64,000 nucleotides of DNA from Turbatrix aceti (lineage: Eukaryota > Nematoda > Chromadorea > Rhabditida > Panagrolaimidae), in contig OZ017768.1 of assembly GCA_963969345.1 (NCBI GenBank), positions 10,952,193 to 11,016,192 of the forward strand, written 5' to 3'. Of this stretch, positions 34,255 to 46,438 are shown piece by piece; the first letter of the stretch is position 1, and every line of letters begins with the position of its first letter. The notes under the pieces were generated by a model. That model was not told where the DNA came from and did not search any database. It saw nothing but the letters and a program-made list of their open reading frames with translations. Position numbers and translations under genes: made by a program.

Positions 34255-35464
34255 AGTTTTTCGACCTTCGTCCTCAACCTTCAGGCGTTTGAAACAGGAG
34301 AAAGACGGTTGATTTAGCCGAAAATACGTGTGAATGAATGTGGACCAGCGAGCAGAAGAGCGGTGACCGTATGATAAGTTCTTGACGATGAATAATGCCA
34401 AGGATGAGGAAAGGCGTCGTAAAGGAGCTCCCTATACACAAGCGTGATGATGATGATACGATTGTATCCAAAAAAGACGACGACGACGACGACGCGCGTA
34501 AAAACCCCTGCGGCAGAAGATGTTTGCACTGTTCGATGGCACACAGGGAGACAAAAAATTATTTTTACTGGATTTATTAAAAGTAAAGGAAGAGAGACGA
34601 AATTGATATCTTGGTATTGCAATTCTCCTTTTGTTTTTCTAATGAGTGTGGGGGATATTAGAACGTCCTCGGGCTATGTGCCGTGTGCCGCTTCGAGCAG
34701 CTATTAGCAGTAGCGACTCGTGCTCGGGCTGTTACTGCTGGTGGTGAGTTACCGGGCTAGAGCTACGGATGTGACGCCATGCTTTCAAGGGAGAATGACG
34801 GAAAGCGAAATGGGGTTATTTTCTTTCTGGCAAAAAATATTGAGACATGCGAAAAAAAATGAACAGAGAAAAAACTTCTAGCCTAAGTTGAATGGAACTA
34901 TTATAAATGCAATTTTTTGGCGGATAAACAAAAAAATAATATTTTGTTGACTGCTTGTGGTTTGTGGGGGGCGCGCATTCATCAAAGATGAAAAGTCAAG
35001 ACCTTCGGGTTTTTTTGGCCTGGGACAGTGCTTTTTGTTCTTTCCTCCTCCTCACAGGCTTCATTGGCATTCTCATGATCCGACCACCTAGCATTTTACT
35101 TTTTACGTAGCACTTTTACGCGCACAGGTGGTGACTGGAACGAAATTTTTGAAGTCTCAGGGAGCGGATCATCTTACTTATCCTTGCAAAGAGCCGCGCA
35201 GTTACCCAAGGCAATATAAAAAAACATGACGGCTTATGAAATTTTTTATAGCACAAGAAAAACAAAATCGCACATCAACAAACGGAAAAAATACCTTGAC
35301 AGGCATCATTCAGGCCTAAAATTATAATTTTGAATTTTGGAAAAGAAAATTTATCGAAGCAAAAAATAAATATTTTTTAAGACAAAAACAAACTACTAAA
35401 AAATTAAAAAATGAGATTCATAACGTGTTCATGTGTGGTCGTTTGATGGGAGATTAGAGACCAT
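34255..35464. other. Upstream region of GPCR 2
   Basis: No gene supported. A short GATGAT... and GACGAC... trinucleotide run occurs near 34445-34495. The first part is presumably the receptor's 5' UTR and promoter. Confidence 0.4.
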
Positions 35465-35923
35465 CTACAAAACGCGATGGACCAAAATCAGTGACTTATT
35501 CAAGATTTCAGGGGTCCAATGTTCGCAGATGAGACTCGGTTGCATGTCTGATAAGGGGGTGGCATTGAGGTTAAAAATTTTTGCAAAGAAAGTTTTTTTT
35601 AATTCTTGAGTTTCAAAAAAACAGTATTTTATGTGAGGCCTTTTTTTAAATTTTTTTTCAAGCATGTAATAAAATCCTATTATCATCAAAACACCAACCA
35701 CCGTAAAAAATATGTGCAAACAGTCATCCATAAAGTAATAAGGGGTCACGCAAGCGGAAAATAAAAAGCAGAAGTAGAGGGATATCACAACGCAACTTTC
35801 CTTGGCCCTCAAACTTCTGCGTGACGCTTGCATGCTGGATGTGAATACGGGGCATAGTACATTCAAACGTGTACTGTACTCATAAATATTATCACGAAAA
35901 CTAATTTCATCAATTTGAGGCAT
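35465..35923 (-). CDS. Possible small two-span membrane protein
   Basis: From an ATG near 35921 the frame gives about 150 residues. A charged region is followed by two hydrophobic stretches, SCVVISLYFCFLFSACV and IFFTVVGVLMIIGFYYM, separated by a short loop, with a KKFKKR positive patch after them. I recognise no family. A splice-like CAG|GT sits just upstream. It could be an exon of a membrane protein gene, a decayed gene, or chance in AT-rich DNA. Confidence 0.28.
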   Translation of the reverse strand: MPQIDEISFRDNIYEYSTRLNVLCPVFTSSMQASRRSLRAKESCVVISLYFCFLFSACVTPYYFMDDCLHIFFTVVGVLMIIGFYYMLEKKFKKRPHIKYCFFETQELKKTFFAKIFNLNATPLSDMQPSLICEHWTPEILNKSLILVHRVL

Positions 35924-35939
35924 GTACCTGGTATTCACC

Positions 35940-38078
35940 GTGCAGGAAAAGATTAAATGCCAACTGGCATGTCCTGGAGATAATCTGATAATTGTAAGCG
36001 TAAAAGTCGTTAATCTAAATATTTATTTTACCATTGGCAAGTTAAATTTAAAAAAAAGTTCGAAAAGGACGCGATGGCATGTCAGAAGGTTATGAGCAAG
36101 CATGATGAGGGAAAGGGCCACGGTGCCACGGTTGGCATACTGAGACTTCGATGAAGGGTATTTCGCATTACCATGCATGACGTTCCCCTGTCCTTACTCA
36201 TCTTCATCTTCATCATCTTTGTCTCATTATGCAATCACTCTCAAGAAAATCATATTTGAGTTCTTCTTTTAATTTTAAAGATGCAAAGTAGGAACAAAAA
36301 ATATGATGAACGGCGTTTTCGCAGAATTGATACAGAAAAAAAAGTGTCTTTTTTGCAGTTCAAAAAAACTGAATTTATGCAAAATTAGTTATTTGTGCTA
36401 TTTTCGCATTTTGTTGAATAAAAAGACAATTAGACTTGAAAGAAAGGCACAAACAGCATTTTCAATTGAGCACGTAAGTGCTGTTTGCTTTGTTTTTTTT
36501 GATGTCAAAAAATATATATTTATGTACATATCAAAATTAAATACCGAAATCAGTATTTAATTTTGATTTTTGGGCACAAACCAAATGCAAAATAAATTGT
36601 TTTAGGAACCGGGAGAGATTTTCTTAGTTCTAATCTCGGTTCTGGTATCTGATAACATTATGCGTGTCGAATTCGTACTTCAATTTGCCATGACACTGAT
36701 TTTATTCCAAATACAAAAAAATTATTTGCAAAGATTGACGCCACGACGCGCACAGATGACACATTCGATGTTTTCTTGAGTGATCGACGTCTCTCAAATC
36801 TGTCAACGGCATGACTTCTTCTACCGGCAACAGTGACGCGGAATTATTCTGGATCGTCAGCGACAATTTTGATACCAATGATCTCTAGAAGCTGGAGATC
36901 AAACGCACTTGCTTTTGACGTACACAGTCATAAAAGTAGTCCAAGTTTGCAAAATTGGCTTTGATTCCGTGGAATTGTCGGCGATTCAGAGTAGAGAAGA
37001 AAAATCAGCGGAAATGTCAACAAAAATTTTGTTTATCACTTATCAGAGCGCAAATTGTGACGTCGAGTCTATAAACTGCTGGCGGGCAGTTTTTGATTGC
37101 TTGTATCAATCATGGACGATCAGATCAGCCACTAATCATCAGTCGTTTGTCTTTGCATTGCTTTTTCGTCTTGCAAAATGTACACTGGTTAGATTGACCA
37201 GACAGAAGATGATATTTGTCTTCAAATGAGTGGAACAAAACAAGAAAGCTTTTCACAACTTTGCTCTGCTCGTTTTCCCGCGCATTTTGAAGCCGTTTTC
37301 GCCTTCGACCTTGCATGACATGTCGTGCACTGGTTTTCTAATCCATCGTCCATCTCGTCACGGATCGAAATTCAGAAAAAGTTGTAACATGCATTTCTAC
37401 GACCCCTGAAAACCCTGAGGAGAGACGAAACGACGGAGACAGGGACCGCCAAACAAGGACAGCAAACATAAAAAGAAGCCCATTATAATGCGAAAAATTT
37501 AAAAAAAAGAGCGTTTTTATAGCACAGCAACGAAAAAAATGAATGTTTGTCTGGCGTTTGTCCGTTTATCCGCCATCGCGCGCACACACTCGTACGCACA
37601 GTCTATTCTTCACTACACAAACCGCCACGTTGGCCGCAAACAAAGATTTGTTGACACGCGTGCGCATCGATTGGTCTCTGTGCGCTTTGTCAAAGCCTAC
37701 GGTTAAAAAGTTTGCAATTGCCCGTCGATAATTCCGTGCGAGAAGCTTGCGTTCGCCTTTTTCCATCGGTGAAAAATTCGTATTTTTTCTCCCCTCCCCT
37801 CCCCGATGCATGCTTCGTAAATCCATACCTTGTCTCTCCAGTCTCTCTGTTATTGATCGACGCGACAACGCAGCGTTTATCGGACGCTTGCTTCACTGCT
37901 CGTTCGTTCGTGCTTGCGCCTGCTTGTCTTACAACTTTTTTTTTCAAATTTTAGGCGCGAGAAGGTTTTCGTTGTTGGAGCGTTGCCAATTATTTTTTTA
38001 AACATTTTTTCATTGTTTTTCATTATTCACTATTTTTTGCCTCCTTATCGTTATCATCGGGTTTTTTTGAAGCGTTCG
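35940..38078. other. Intergenic region and 5' flank of the USP gene
   Basis: No gene supported up to 37,500. Between about 37,560 and 37,900 the base composition rises, and a TTTTAG splice acceptor occurs near 37,955, just before the USP start codon. This fits a promoter plus a spliced 5' UTR. Confidence 0.4.
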
Positions 38079-40534
38079 ATGACAGCGCTGACGGCTAGCC
38101 ATCTGCTGGAATCTGACTTCAAGAACAAACAACAGCAGCAGTCAGCCAATGTCGTCAACGGTTCTCAGATACGGGATAGCAAGGATCAATTTGAATTTGT
38201 TGATGGGGGTATACTTCATCCCTTTTCCCTTCCACATGGTGTGACTTTTCTGAGGCCTAAGGATTCGCCTTCGTCTTCGTCTGCGTCACAGGTGCTTGCG
38301 CTCTGTAACGGCGATGCTACCGGCAAGCAAGTCAACGGCTCGGCGGCGCAGTCCAATGGATTTAAGTGAGTTTTTTCAACTTTCAGAGTTATTTACATTT
38401 TCTCGAACCTAATTCGATAATTTGGATTTGAAATTCATTATTTTTGGGCCTTTATCGATTTTTTTGGGATTATTGATAGCTTTTTATTAAATTTTGTGTT
38501 TGCAAGTTATTGATTTCAGGTACATCTTCAAAGTGGACAACGAGCACTCACCCATCCACGACAACGGTGATGACAGCAGTCCTGAGGGTGGCGCAACGTC
38601 GAGTTCCTACCCAAGCAGTGGCAATACCCCTGAATCGTACACCAAAGAGTTAACCGATGTTCCAAGTCCCGAGACAATCGTTGATGCCCCCACTGCGATT
38701 CCTGCTGCGGTGAATGGCTTATCTGTTTCTGTCGATGATGCTGAGTGAGTTTTTTTGGGATAAATTTAGGGTTTTGGGAGGCTTAACGTCTGTTTTCCTT
38801 TCCAGAGAAGGCGAAATCAAAGACGACGATCCCGATTCTGAACCCGAACCCGTCCCCCTTCCTTCCACCCCAAAACCAACCCCCAAGAGAATCCAGCTTC
38901 AACGCGCTTCTCCGTCACCCCCTCCACGCCTCATTGGCCCAGTCATCCCTCCTGAACACCTGGCCAAGTTCAAATCACAGCAGACATCTTCGCCATCGAC
39001 GGTGAACGAGAATGGCAGGTGCTCAGCTTTGGCCGAGACCACACCGGTCAAGAACACCGTGTCTAACCTTTCCATGAGTCCACCCAACACAGTCCCTCGC
39101 CAGGCTCAGAAGAGAAAGCGTCTTCTCTCTGATCGCTTTGAATCCGAGGCCAAATACCCAATCATCGAACCGTCCATTGCTCGTCTCAGCTCCTGGAATG
39201 GATTTGCCAGTGTTCAGAACCTCAGCGCTCTTGCCGGAATCATCAATCCTCACAACAACTGTTTCCTGAATTCGGTGCTGCAGTCCCTCCTCCATATCCC
39301 CTACTTTGCGAGATTCATCGTCGAGCAGCACAAGCCGGGGTGCCAGAAGTGCAGGGGCCCTTCGTGCATCATCTGCCCCCTTCGAAGCCACTTCTTCAAT
39401 GCTACAAATCAGGACGTGGTTCGCGCCCACACCTGGATTAACAGCCATTTCGCAGAAATTTTCCCGAACCATACCGCCGGTTCCCAGGAAGACGCCCACG
39501 AGATGCTGCTGCTCCTCCTCGATGCCATCGATCGACAGCTCCAGGAGAAGGGACGCAGCCAACCCGGCAAGAATAGCTCTGCTATTGAGCAAATTTTTGA
39601 TGGAAAAATTCGTTGTGAATGTGAGTTTCCAGTTTTGAGGCGATGTTTCTATTCAATGGTTTACAGATACCTGCATGAGGTGTAAGAAGACAAGCATCTG
39701 CTACGAGCCAATTCGCGGCCTCAACGTTGAGCTTGGCGACTTTCAATCCCAGCCAACCGTTGAAAAGATTGTTCTTGATCATTTTCGAAACGAGAAAATC
39801 TCCGCGTACGGTTGTCGGGCCTGTTCGACGAAATCGTCGGCTACGAAGCGTACCCGTGTCGTCACGGCTCCGAAGGTACTCATCGTTCACCTCAAGCGGT
39901 TTATTCGCTTCACGAAGAACACTACCAAGGTCATCTGTTCGGTTGGTTTTTTTAAATTATTTTTGGAGTTTTGGAAACGGAAACATTGTTTTTTAGCGGA
40001 GACTATCACTGACCGAAGTGTCAGTCAATACTGGGCGAACAGCTTCGTATCGCTATCTTGGGTGCATCAAACACCTGGGAAGCAGCATTCATTCCGGTCA
40101 CTATGTGGCTCAGATGTTCGGCTTTGACGGTGGTTTCTACAACTTTAACGATGATTCGGTCACTGTGAGTATTTATTACCTTTTTTATGGGATAATTTTT
40201 TTGATTGGGATCTGTCAACTTTTTATAATTAATTGTTGGGGACCTACACTTGTCTAAAAATTTGCGTTAAATATTTTTATTATTTCAGCGATTATCTTTT
40301 CCCTCGGAAAACGAACCGTCACAGCCATACATCCTCTTTTACGCTTTGGATGGGGATTCAACCGCAAACGGGCATCGTAATCAAAACAATAACCATCACT
40401 CCAACAACACACGACGGGTGTCGTCGTCACCGATGCCAAAGCGTCCGAACAACGCAAAATCATCAGCTTCCGTTCCTTCTTCGCCTTCGACAACGACTCT
40501 GGCGTTGACATACAACAACGGTAAAGGATTCTAA
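38079..40534 (+). CDS. Ubiquitin carboxyl-terminal hydrolase, USP36/USP42-type
   Basis: Six exons, 38079-38365, 38520-38744, 38806-39620, 39667-39941, 39997-40164 and 40289-40534, in phase (671 residues). It is a cysteine protease that removes ubiquitin from proteins. USP36 acts mainly in the nucleolus. The first 270 residues are low-complexity, rich in Ser, Pro and Asp/Glu. The catalytic domain starts with GIINPHNNCFLNSVLQSLL (Cys at about residue 323) and continues through a GSQEDAHEMLLLLLDAID box. Zinc-binding CxxC pairs follow (TCMRCKK and YGCRACS), then IVHLKRF, and the His box SSIHSGHYVAQM (His about 569) with FNDDSV (Asp about 586). All catalytic residues are present. The tail is short and Asn/Ser-rich and lacks the long basic region of vertebrate USP36. 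The start is the first in-frame ATG after the 5' UTR acceptor. Confidence 0.92.
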
Positions 40535-40929
40535 CTGGCTTCAATACGGTGACGATTTCTTCTTCGACAAGGAATATCTACTACTATCATACACACTGGC
40601 GCATTCAATGGTTTTCTTTCTAGTTCTTTTTTTCCCTGGTTCGTTTTTTTTTCTTTTTCGGCACCCAGCAGCAACACCCTCACCTTGCTCACTTCAAAAG
40701 ATCTTTCCGGTTCTGTCGGTGGTCGGCAGTAGTCTACCGTGATTTTATTAAGTTTTTTTTGTAGTATTTTTGTTTTGGTTTGGTTTATTATAATTGAATT
40801 TCTTTTATCATTTTCGTCTAATGCTAACAGTATTTCCGCCGGAATTTTTTTAGCGTTTATTGGTCGATTATGTTTTTTCTTCGTCGTCATTGTCGGTTCG
40901 TAAAGTGATAAAAGATGCTCATAAGGTGG

Positions 40930-40935
40930 AATAAA
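40930..40935 (+). terminator. Candidate poly(A) signal of the USP gene
   Basis: AATAAA about 395 bases after the stop, followed by T-rich DNA. Other sites cannot be excluded. Confidence 0.35.
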
Positions 40936-41169
40936 TTGATCAAAATCGATTATTTTTTTGTACACAAAATTGTAAATAGTGTCGAATTTTGAGTAAAAAG
41001 ACGTAAAAAGTTCACTATTGCATTTTTGAATTGAATTTGAGCAACTGTTGAACGAAGAAGTGCCAGTACAAGATCAAATGACCAACTGGAAAATGCGCAG
41101 TCGGAAAAATAAAGACCGATATTCGACGGAAAGAAAAAAGAGGAAGCCCCGGCCTTCGTTAGTCTGCGT

Positions 41170-41494
41170 CAGGGTGGCGAAGAGGAGGGGATTCCCATGG
41201 GAAATATCCCGGGATTCTGATCTATCACGGGATAATTCCCCCCGGAATTTTGAAAATGCGCGATCTTGCCTAAAATACCACCGTTATTTTACGCAGGAGC
41301 GTGCTTTTTTCTTTCAAGTTAGGGAAATGATTTTATTTTCATTGTTAATTTTATTACATTAATAAAATAAGTGTGTTTTTGGATATCTTTTTTGTATGGA
41401 CATGTATTTTTTTAAACGTACCAAAAAATATCCCCGGGGACTCCCATGGGATAATTCCCCTATTTCTAATTCCCATGGGAGTTTCGCCACCCTG
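41170..41494. mobile_element. 325-bp hAT-like MITE
   Basis: The ends are CAGGGTGGCGAA and TTCGCCACCCTG, perfect 12-bp inverted repeats. Just inside them lie further imperfect inverted blocks (TCCCATGGGA). It is flanked by 8-bp near-direct repeats GTCTGCGT (41162-41169) and GTCTGCGC (41495-41502), one mismatch. There is no coding capacity. The size of the duplication and the CAGGG end suggest the hAT superfamily. Confidence 0.83.
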
Positions 41495-42519
41495 GTCTGC
41501 GCCATGGCCAAGTTTGAGAAGCGGAACGACTCACGAGCATTGTCGTTGCTCGGTACTGGGAAAATAGGTCGATTGATCCCTCAGGTGTGCTGTCGGTGGC
41601 GTTCGCGCCTGATGTTGTCAAAACAAATGAACAAGAAAGTCAAAAACGATTACTGTTTTGCTCCCCGTTTTTTTTCTCTTCGTGGTTTTATTCTACAATT
41701 TTTTGGGAGGGGAGAAATCATTATTAGGAGAGGCTTCTATTTTTGCACGTGCCGTGCCGTTTTTTAAACCTTTTTTCAAAGCGTCAATTTTTCCAATCTT
41801 TTCAAAAGTTTGTTCAGATCAGACGAGATTAGCTCGATGTGCTTTTCTTGTTGGAACGCGCCTATGCTGGAAAAGACCGTACTGTTGATGAGGCATGCAC
41901 AGTTTATGAGACCGACATCTGAAGTTTTCAGAGACAACCTGGAAATCATGGTCTTCAAACATAAGATCTGTTTCTTGGCTCAACCGAGCTTGACGGCAAA
42001 CTAAAAGCGAATTTGCGGCTATGCATGTTTTCTTAATCATTTTTAATTTTATAGCACATTTTTTAAATTTATTATTTTTGTTTGCCCTTCACACATGTTT
42101 TTTGCACAGCAATTGAAATATTTTTTTGTCTTGCTTTCGGTGTGCTTTCTTTTATTTTTTTGATTTATTTGCATCCTATTATCACATGATTGGCAGCAAA
42201 TTTGTGCATTTGAAAAACTCATTTTTTAAATTATTGAGAGTCGTTTGTTTTGAAGTTAACTGCAAATATAATAAATACACTTGGGCACAGTTTCTTTTGT
42301 CAGTTTTAGTTGTTAACAACTAATTATTGAGATCAGCAAGCTTTGATCTGTCTTTCATTCCAAAACAGTTTTTTTTACCGTTGTTTGTCAATTTTAAATG
42401 TTTTAACCACTAATTTCCGGCGAAAGTTGTGTTTTGCCTGACAGGACAAAGAGTAATCATCTGAGATGAAAATTGAACAAGTTAAAATACATAATTTTAT
42501 CTTTCGATGAGTGTCCACA

Positions 42520-43110
42520 GCAGCGACAACCCGCTGCGCTGATGGCCGCGGCATTCTTTTCGAGCCAGGGTAGTCAGTCAGTTGATCCCGGCGATCGTTC
42601 CCCGTGCCCCTGCCTGCGCCTCCGGTGACAATGACAACTGTCTGCTCTTGGTCAGGTCATTCTTGCCTGGGTCACCTGTTCTTACTTTTTCTCTCTCCTT
42701 CCGGGCCAATCAATTGGTCGAGGGGCGAGACAAGACAGCGGTGATGGTGCGGTGCCATCGAGCGGGTTCCCATCAATCCTTGCTACGTCATGGGTATCGA
42801 CAAGACTACTGGCTTGAATTTTTTTTCACCTTGGATTGACTAGATATTTTCCCAGTTAGCCTGTCAGTTAGTCGGTCGGTCGGGTGTAAGTTAGACGTGG
42901 GGGAAGGATGAAGACGTCCTCGTCCTCATACGGGAGGGCCTCCGGAGGAAAGAGGAAAAAGAGATTGAATTGCCGCTTCAAGTCTCTCTTTTTCTTCTTT
43001 CCTGCTAGGCACGGGCCCGTGCGCATCCATCCGTCCCCCACCCCAAGAAGGGTGCAAAACGAGTCAAATGTGACGACGACACCCGCACCCGGAGTAGATG
43101 AGATAACATG
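42520..43110 (+). promoter_or_regulatory. GC-richer island, possible distal promoter or 5' exon
   Basis: This patch stands out from AT-rich surroundings. A short ATG frame at 42908-43111 begins with a serine- and lysine-rich stretch but has no recognisable domain. It may be an alternative first exon of the MTCL1/SOGA-like gene 3.5 kb downstream, or a promoter island. Confidence 0.3.
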
Positions 43111-43966
43111 ACGATGTTTTTTACGTAGCTTTTTCTTCCCGTGTTGGCAACCCAGTTAAAAAAAAACTATTTATTCTATAGGAAAGAAATTTTAGACCGT
43201 TGGAATTTCGAGATGGTTGTTTGACTTTATTTCTCGATGATCTTGTTTATCTAGCGTGCAGAATTGGGTGTAGGATTTGGCATGAGCGTGTTAGAGATGA
43301 AAGGATTTTATAAATCCGACCAGGTGTCAAGCGCTTTGCAGCTTAGTCGTTTTACTATTACAAATCCAAAAAATTTAAACCAGGAACTAATTTGATTTGT
43401 AATAGCGACTCATAAAAATCTCTATTATACTACAAAGTACATGTTTTTGATGGCACCTGTTTGTTCAGGTTATGATCATTTTTTAACTTTAACCCATTTT
43501 TAAAACATCTCGCTTCAGTTATTTTTTGTTACCAATTCGTTAAACTATTACTTTCGAAAAACGCAGTCAGCTCTAACAACGTCAAAAAAGTGTTCACTGA
43601 AGTCAAAAACGACGCTTAAAATGATTGTACCGGGAAGTCGGGGCTATCAACGCGCTTTGTTTTGGCCAACTTGTGAAAATTTTGTTTGTCACAAGAGCAT
43701 TAATATTTGCACATACTGTGTAGAGTGTATTACACTTGTCAAAAGTTTTTCCTCGCAGTTTAAATAGTACTTATACTGTCAACACCAATCCAACACTTGA
43801 ACTTTGGTATTTAATTTTTTTTTCACTTTTGTCGCTATTCAGTTTTTGGCATAACTATTTTTTATGATTTTTTTTTTAATTTTAAAGCACTTGGAATACT
43901 TTCTGTGGAATTAAATCTTGCTTTTCTTGTACGAATGTCCTCATGGGTGCCTGCTGGGGAAACCCC

Positions 43967-44038
43967 GGGTTCGTGGCTCAGGGGTAGAGCGTCCGCTTTG
44001 CATGCGGAAGGTCCGGGGTTCGATTCCCCGCGGATCCA
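43967..44038 (+). tRNA. tRNA-Ala(TGC)
   Basis: A complete 72-base cloverleaf. Acceptor GGGTTCG pairs with CGGATCC (two G-U type pairs). The D arm is GCTCAGGGGTAGAGC. The anticodon stem TCCGC/GCGGA holds loop TTTGCAT, giving anticodon TGC. The T arm is CGGGG-TTCGATT-CCCCG, with discriminator A. A T-rich terminator-like run (CTTTTTTT) follows directly. No intron. Confidence 0.97.
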
Positions 44039-44279
44039 GAAAATCTTTTTTTGTCTTTGTAAATTTTTTAATTGATACCGGAGAAGATTTTTTACAGCTT
44101 TTATTACATTTATTTGCGATGGACAATCGACTTATTCAGTTATTATTAATAACGTAATTGTGCCTTTAAACCTCGTAAATCGTCGTTCTCTCTTGTAATT
44201 CCGCGCGTATCATTTCCCTCTTAGCTTGACATTGATTCGGTTTTGTGAGCAACTTTTGTCAACGATGAGGAATATACAG

Positions 44280-44720
44280 GAGCGTGTGTGTCTAGCTGGA
44301 ATTACAAAAAGTCTCCAGTTTTATAGGGGCCGCTTGGGAGGCCCGAGGTGCTCTCTCGCCTCGTCCGCTTCTTTGCTTTGTCTTTTCAGTCCGGGAAGGT
44401 GAGCAAGTGCAAACCACGGATCCCCGTGTCTCCACGTAGTGTCATTGGGCCAAGCTCTGTGTCATCCATACCCTGCGTGAAGACGACTTGCTGAGAGCTG
44501 TGCGTGCATATCCCTTGGATGCCTCCACGCAAGGCCGGGGGGTTGGGTGCTCAACTCAACCTTGACTGCGGGCCGACTGACAGACTGTCTCTGCGAAGAG
44601 GGATAAGGGATGTGTGAGGATTCGCGAAGATCCCGATGACGATCCCCCTTCAACCACCATCGCTGCTGAGGACGAAACGAAGCACAAAGTGCAAAAGAAG
44701 CTCACGTTGTTGTAGTTTTG
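44280..44720 (+). promoter_or_regulatory. Second GC-richer patch upstream of the MTCL1/SOGA-like gene
   Basis: A raised-GC block holds splice-like signals (TTTTCAG at about 44390, a GTGAGC a few bases later). No extended coding frame. It could be a non-coding 5' exon. There is no direct proof of transcription. Confidence 0.25.
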
Positions 44721-44729
44721 TACACTCTT

Positions 44730-46438
44730 GCACACTGGGATTCATTGTTATCGATACCCACAGTTTTGTTATGGAACATTTTATTAAAATTTGTAAACGC
44801 CACAACAATTTTAATGTTTATGTTTTACTTTTGTTGATTTCGCGATTTTTTACGTGCACTTCTAAAAATTAAAATTACTATGTACGCGAGCGAGTGGATG
44901 ACAATGCCTTTGAGACTTTCTTTTAAATTGTAATTTTTCATTTTGCCACAATTAGAAAACCATCATGACTAACGACGCGTAAGTCAATCATGTTGATGAT
45001 GTTTTTTAAAAATCGAAAAGGATTCAGAATTTTTGGAGTTTTTTGTTAAAATATTTGTTAAAACATTGCAGTAAGTTTCATAAAAAAATTCTATTTAAAT
45101 TTTTTATGCACTTATACATTATTTACTGTCACGTTATACGGCACTTGATTTTCATAGCACTTGATCGGTACTTTTTCCTAATTGCAAACCTAGAAAATGC
45201 AGTTACTTGAAAGTACCGAATTTAGCTTAGCACCGGACAACAATTTTTCCATGTCGCGCAATAAAAATTTATGAGCTTTTATGCGGTTAAATGTTAATGT
45301 CTTGTAATCTCCCTAACATTACGGATTTTCTGTAATTCAAGAAATTCTGAAGAATGAAAGATTTACGTCATAAAATTTTTACTAACATAAGGGATAATAA
45401 AATTGAGTCAAACCGAGCTATAACTCTCAAATATTAGAGTGTATGAGACTATAGTCTTATAGTCTTATCTATGCTTTGTCGGGCCAAGTTTATTTTGTGT
45501 GTGATGATGAGAAGGTATCGGTTGCGGCATCATGCTTTTGGTGAGTTCAAGAATTTTCTGGAAACAATTTTAAAAAAAATTGAAAAGGGTTAAATTATAT
45601 CATTCATTACATAAGCAGTTTATCATTTAAATATTGCATTACTCAGCCAATTGATTACAGTGTGTTTTTTACCCTCCAAAACAATGGAATGCAAAAAAAT
45701 GTTTGTGCGGTGTTGTTATTCAGAAAAAACAGGATCGCTAAAAAATTTATGGAATTTTTAAAATCACATAAAAAGTACTCATTTCATCAAATTTTTTATG
45801 TTGACTCATTTGTAACTTTGAACACAAAACCGAAAACCGCAAATTTATGCAATGATCTCAAAGACGCATAAAGTTGACGTCTTTTATTACATTTCTGCGC
45901 TTTCAGTGTTTTTTTTATCACTTGTTGGAATGTTTTTATTATTCGTGTCGTTGTAACGGAACGCACCCGCCTGCAGAGTTCTTCGGCCTGGTCAACCAAC
46001 AACATCCAGTAAACGAACTGCTCATCGAGGCGCTGATGTATTTTTTCTGCTATTGTGAACTCGAGCGGGAAGCTTTCATCGTCAACGTCGGTGACTCGCG
46101 ACAACACTCCTCCCCCAACCACCCTGGCCGTCATACCATCATGGCCGACCGGCCACATGCTCCACAGGGCGGCCCGGCTGGCCCCAGGGAGTATTTCATA
46201 CGTCTTCGGGATTTGGTTGGCTGGCTTGCTGGTGGTGGTTGTCCCTCTATCCTGCTGTCGACTATTCCTACGACGATGACGGCGAAAACGACTACTACTG
46301 ACGACTTGCTTCGAGACTTGTGAAAACGAACAATGCTTACTGATAACCGCCTAGTTGCTGGTACCACTGGTTGATTGCGTCTTCCTGAAAGCCCAGAGTC
46401 AACTCAGTGTATACACCAACTTACAAGCCTTGCTGGTC
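44730..46438 (+). other. AT-rich gap, then likely 5' UTR of the MTCL1/SOGA-like gene
   Basis: Nothing is supported to about 45,950. From there to 46,438 the sequence is GC-richer and continuous with the first coding exon. It contains a 60-codon upstream frame (ATG at 46141, stop at 46323) that would need to be bypassed if this is 5' UTR. Confidence 0.4.

Noticed and set aside
34440..34495. GATGAT/GACGAC trinucleotide run
   Set aside because: Short and imperfect, ordinary microsatellite in a 5' flank.
36909..37229. 106-codon frame in AT-rich DNA
   Set aside because: No recognisable domain, no splice partners and no composition change.
39023..39592. 189-codon minus-strand frame over the USP catalytic exon
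   Set aside because: Shadow of the well-supported plus-strand coding frame.
45874..46323. Open frame of 149 codons upstream of the MTCL1/SOGA-like gene
   Set aside because: No domain, and it overlaps the presumed 5' UTR. Only the short internal ATG frame was noted as a possible upstream frame.
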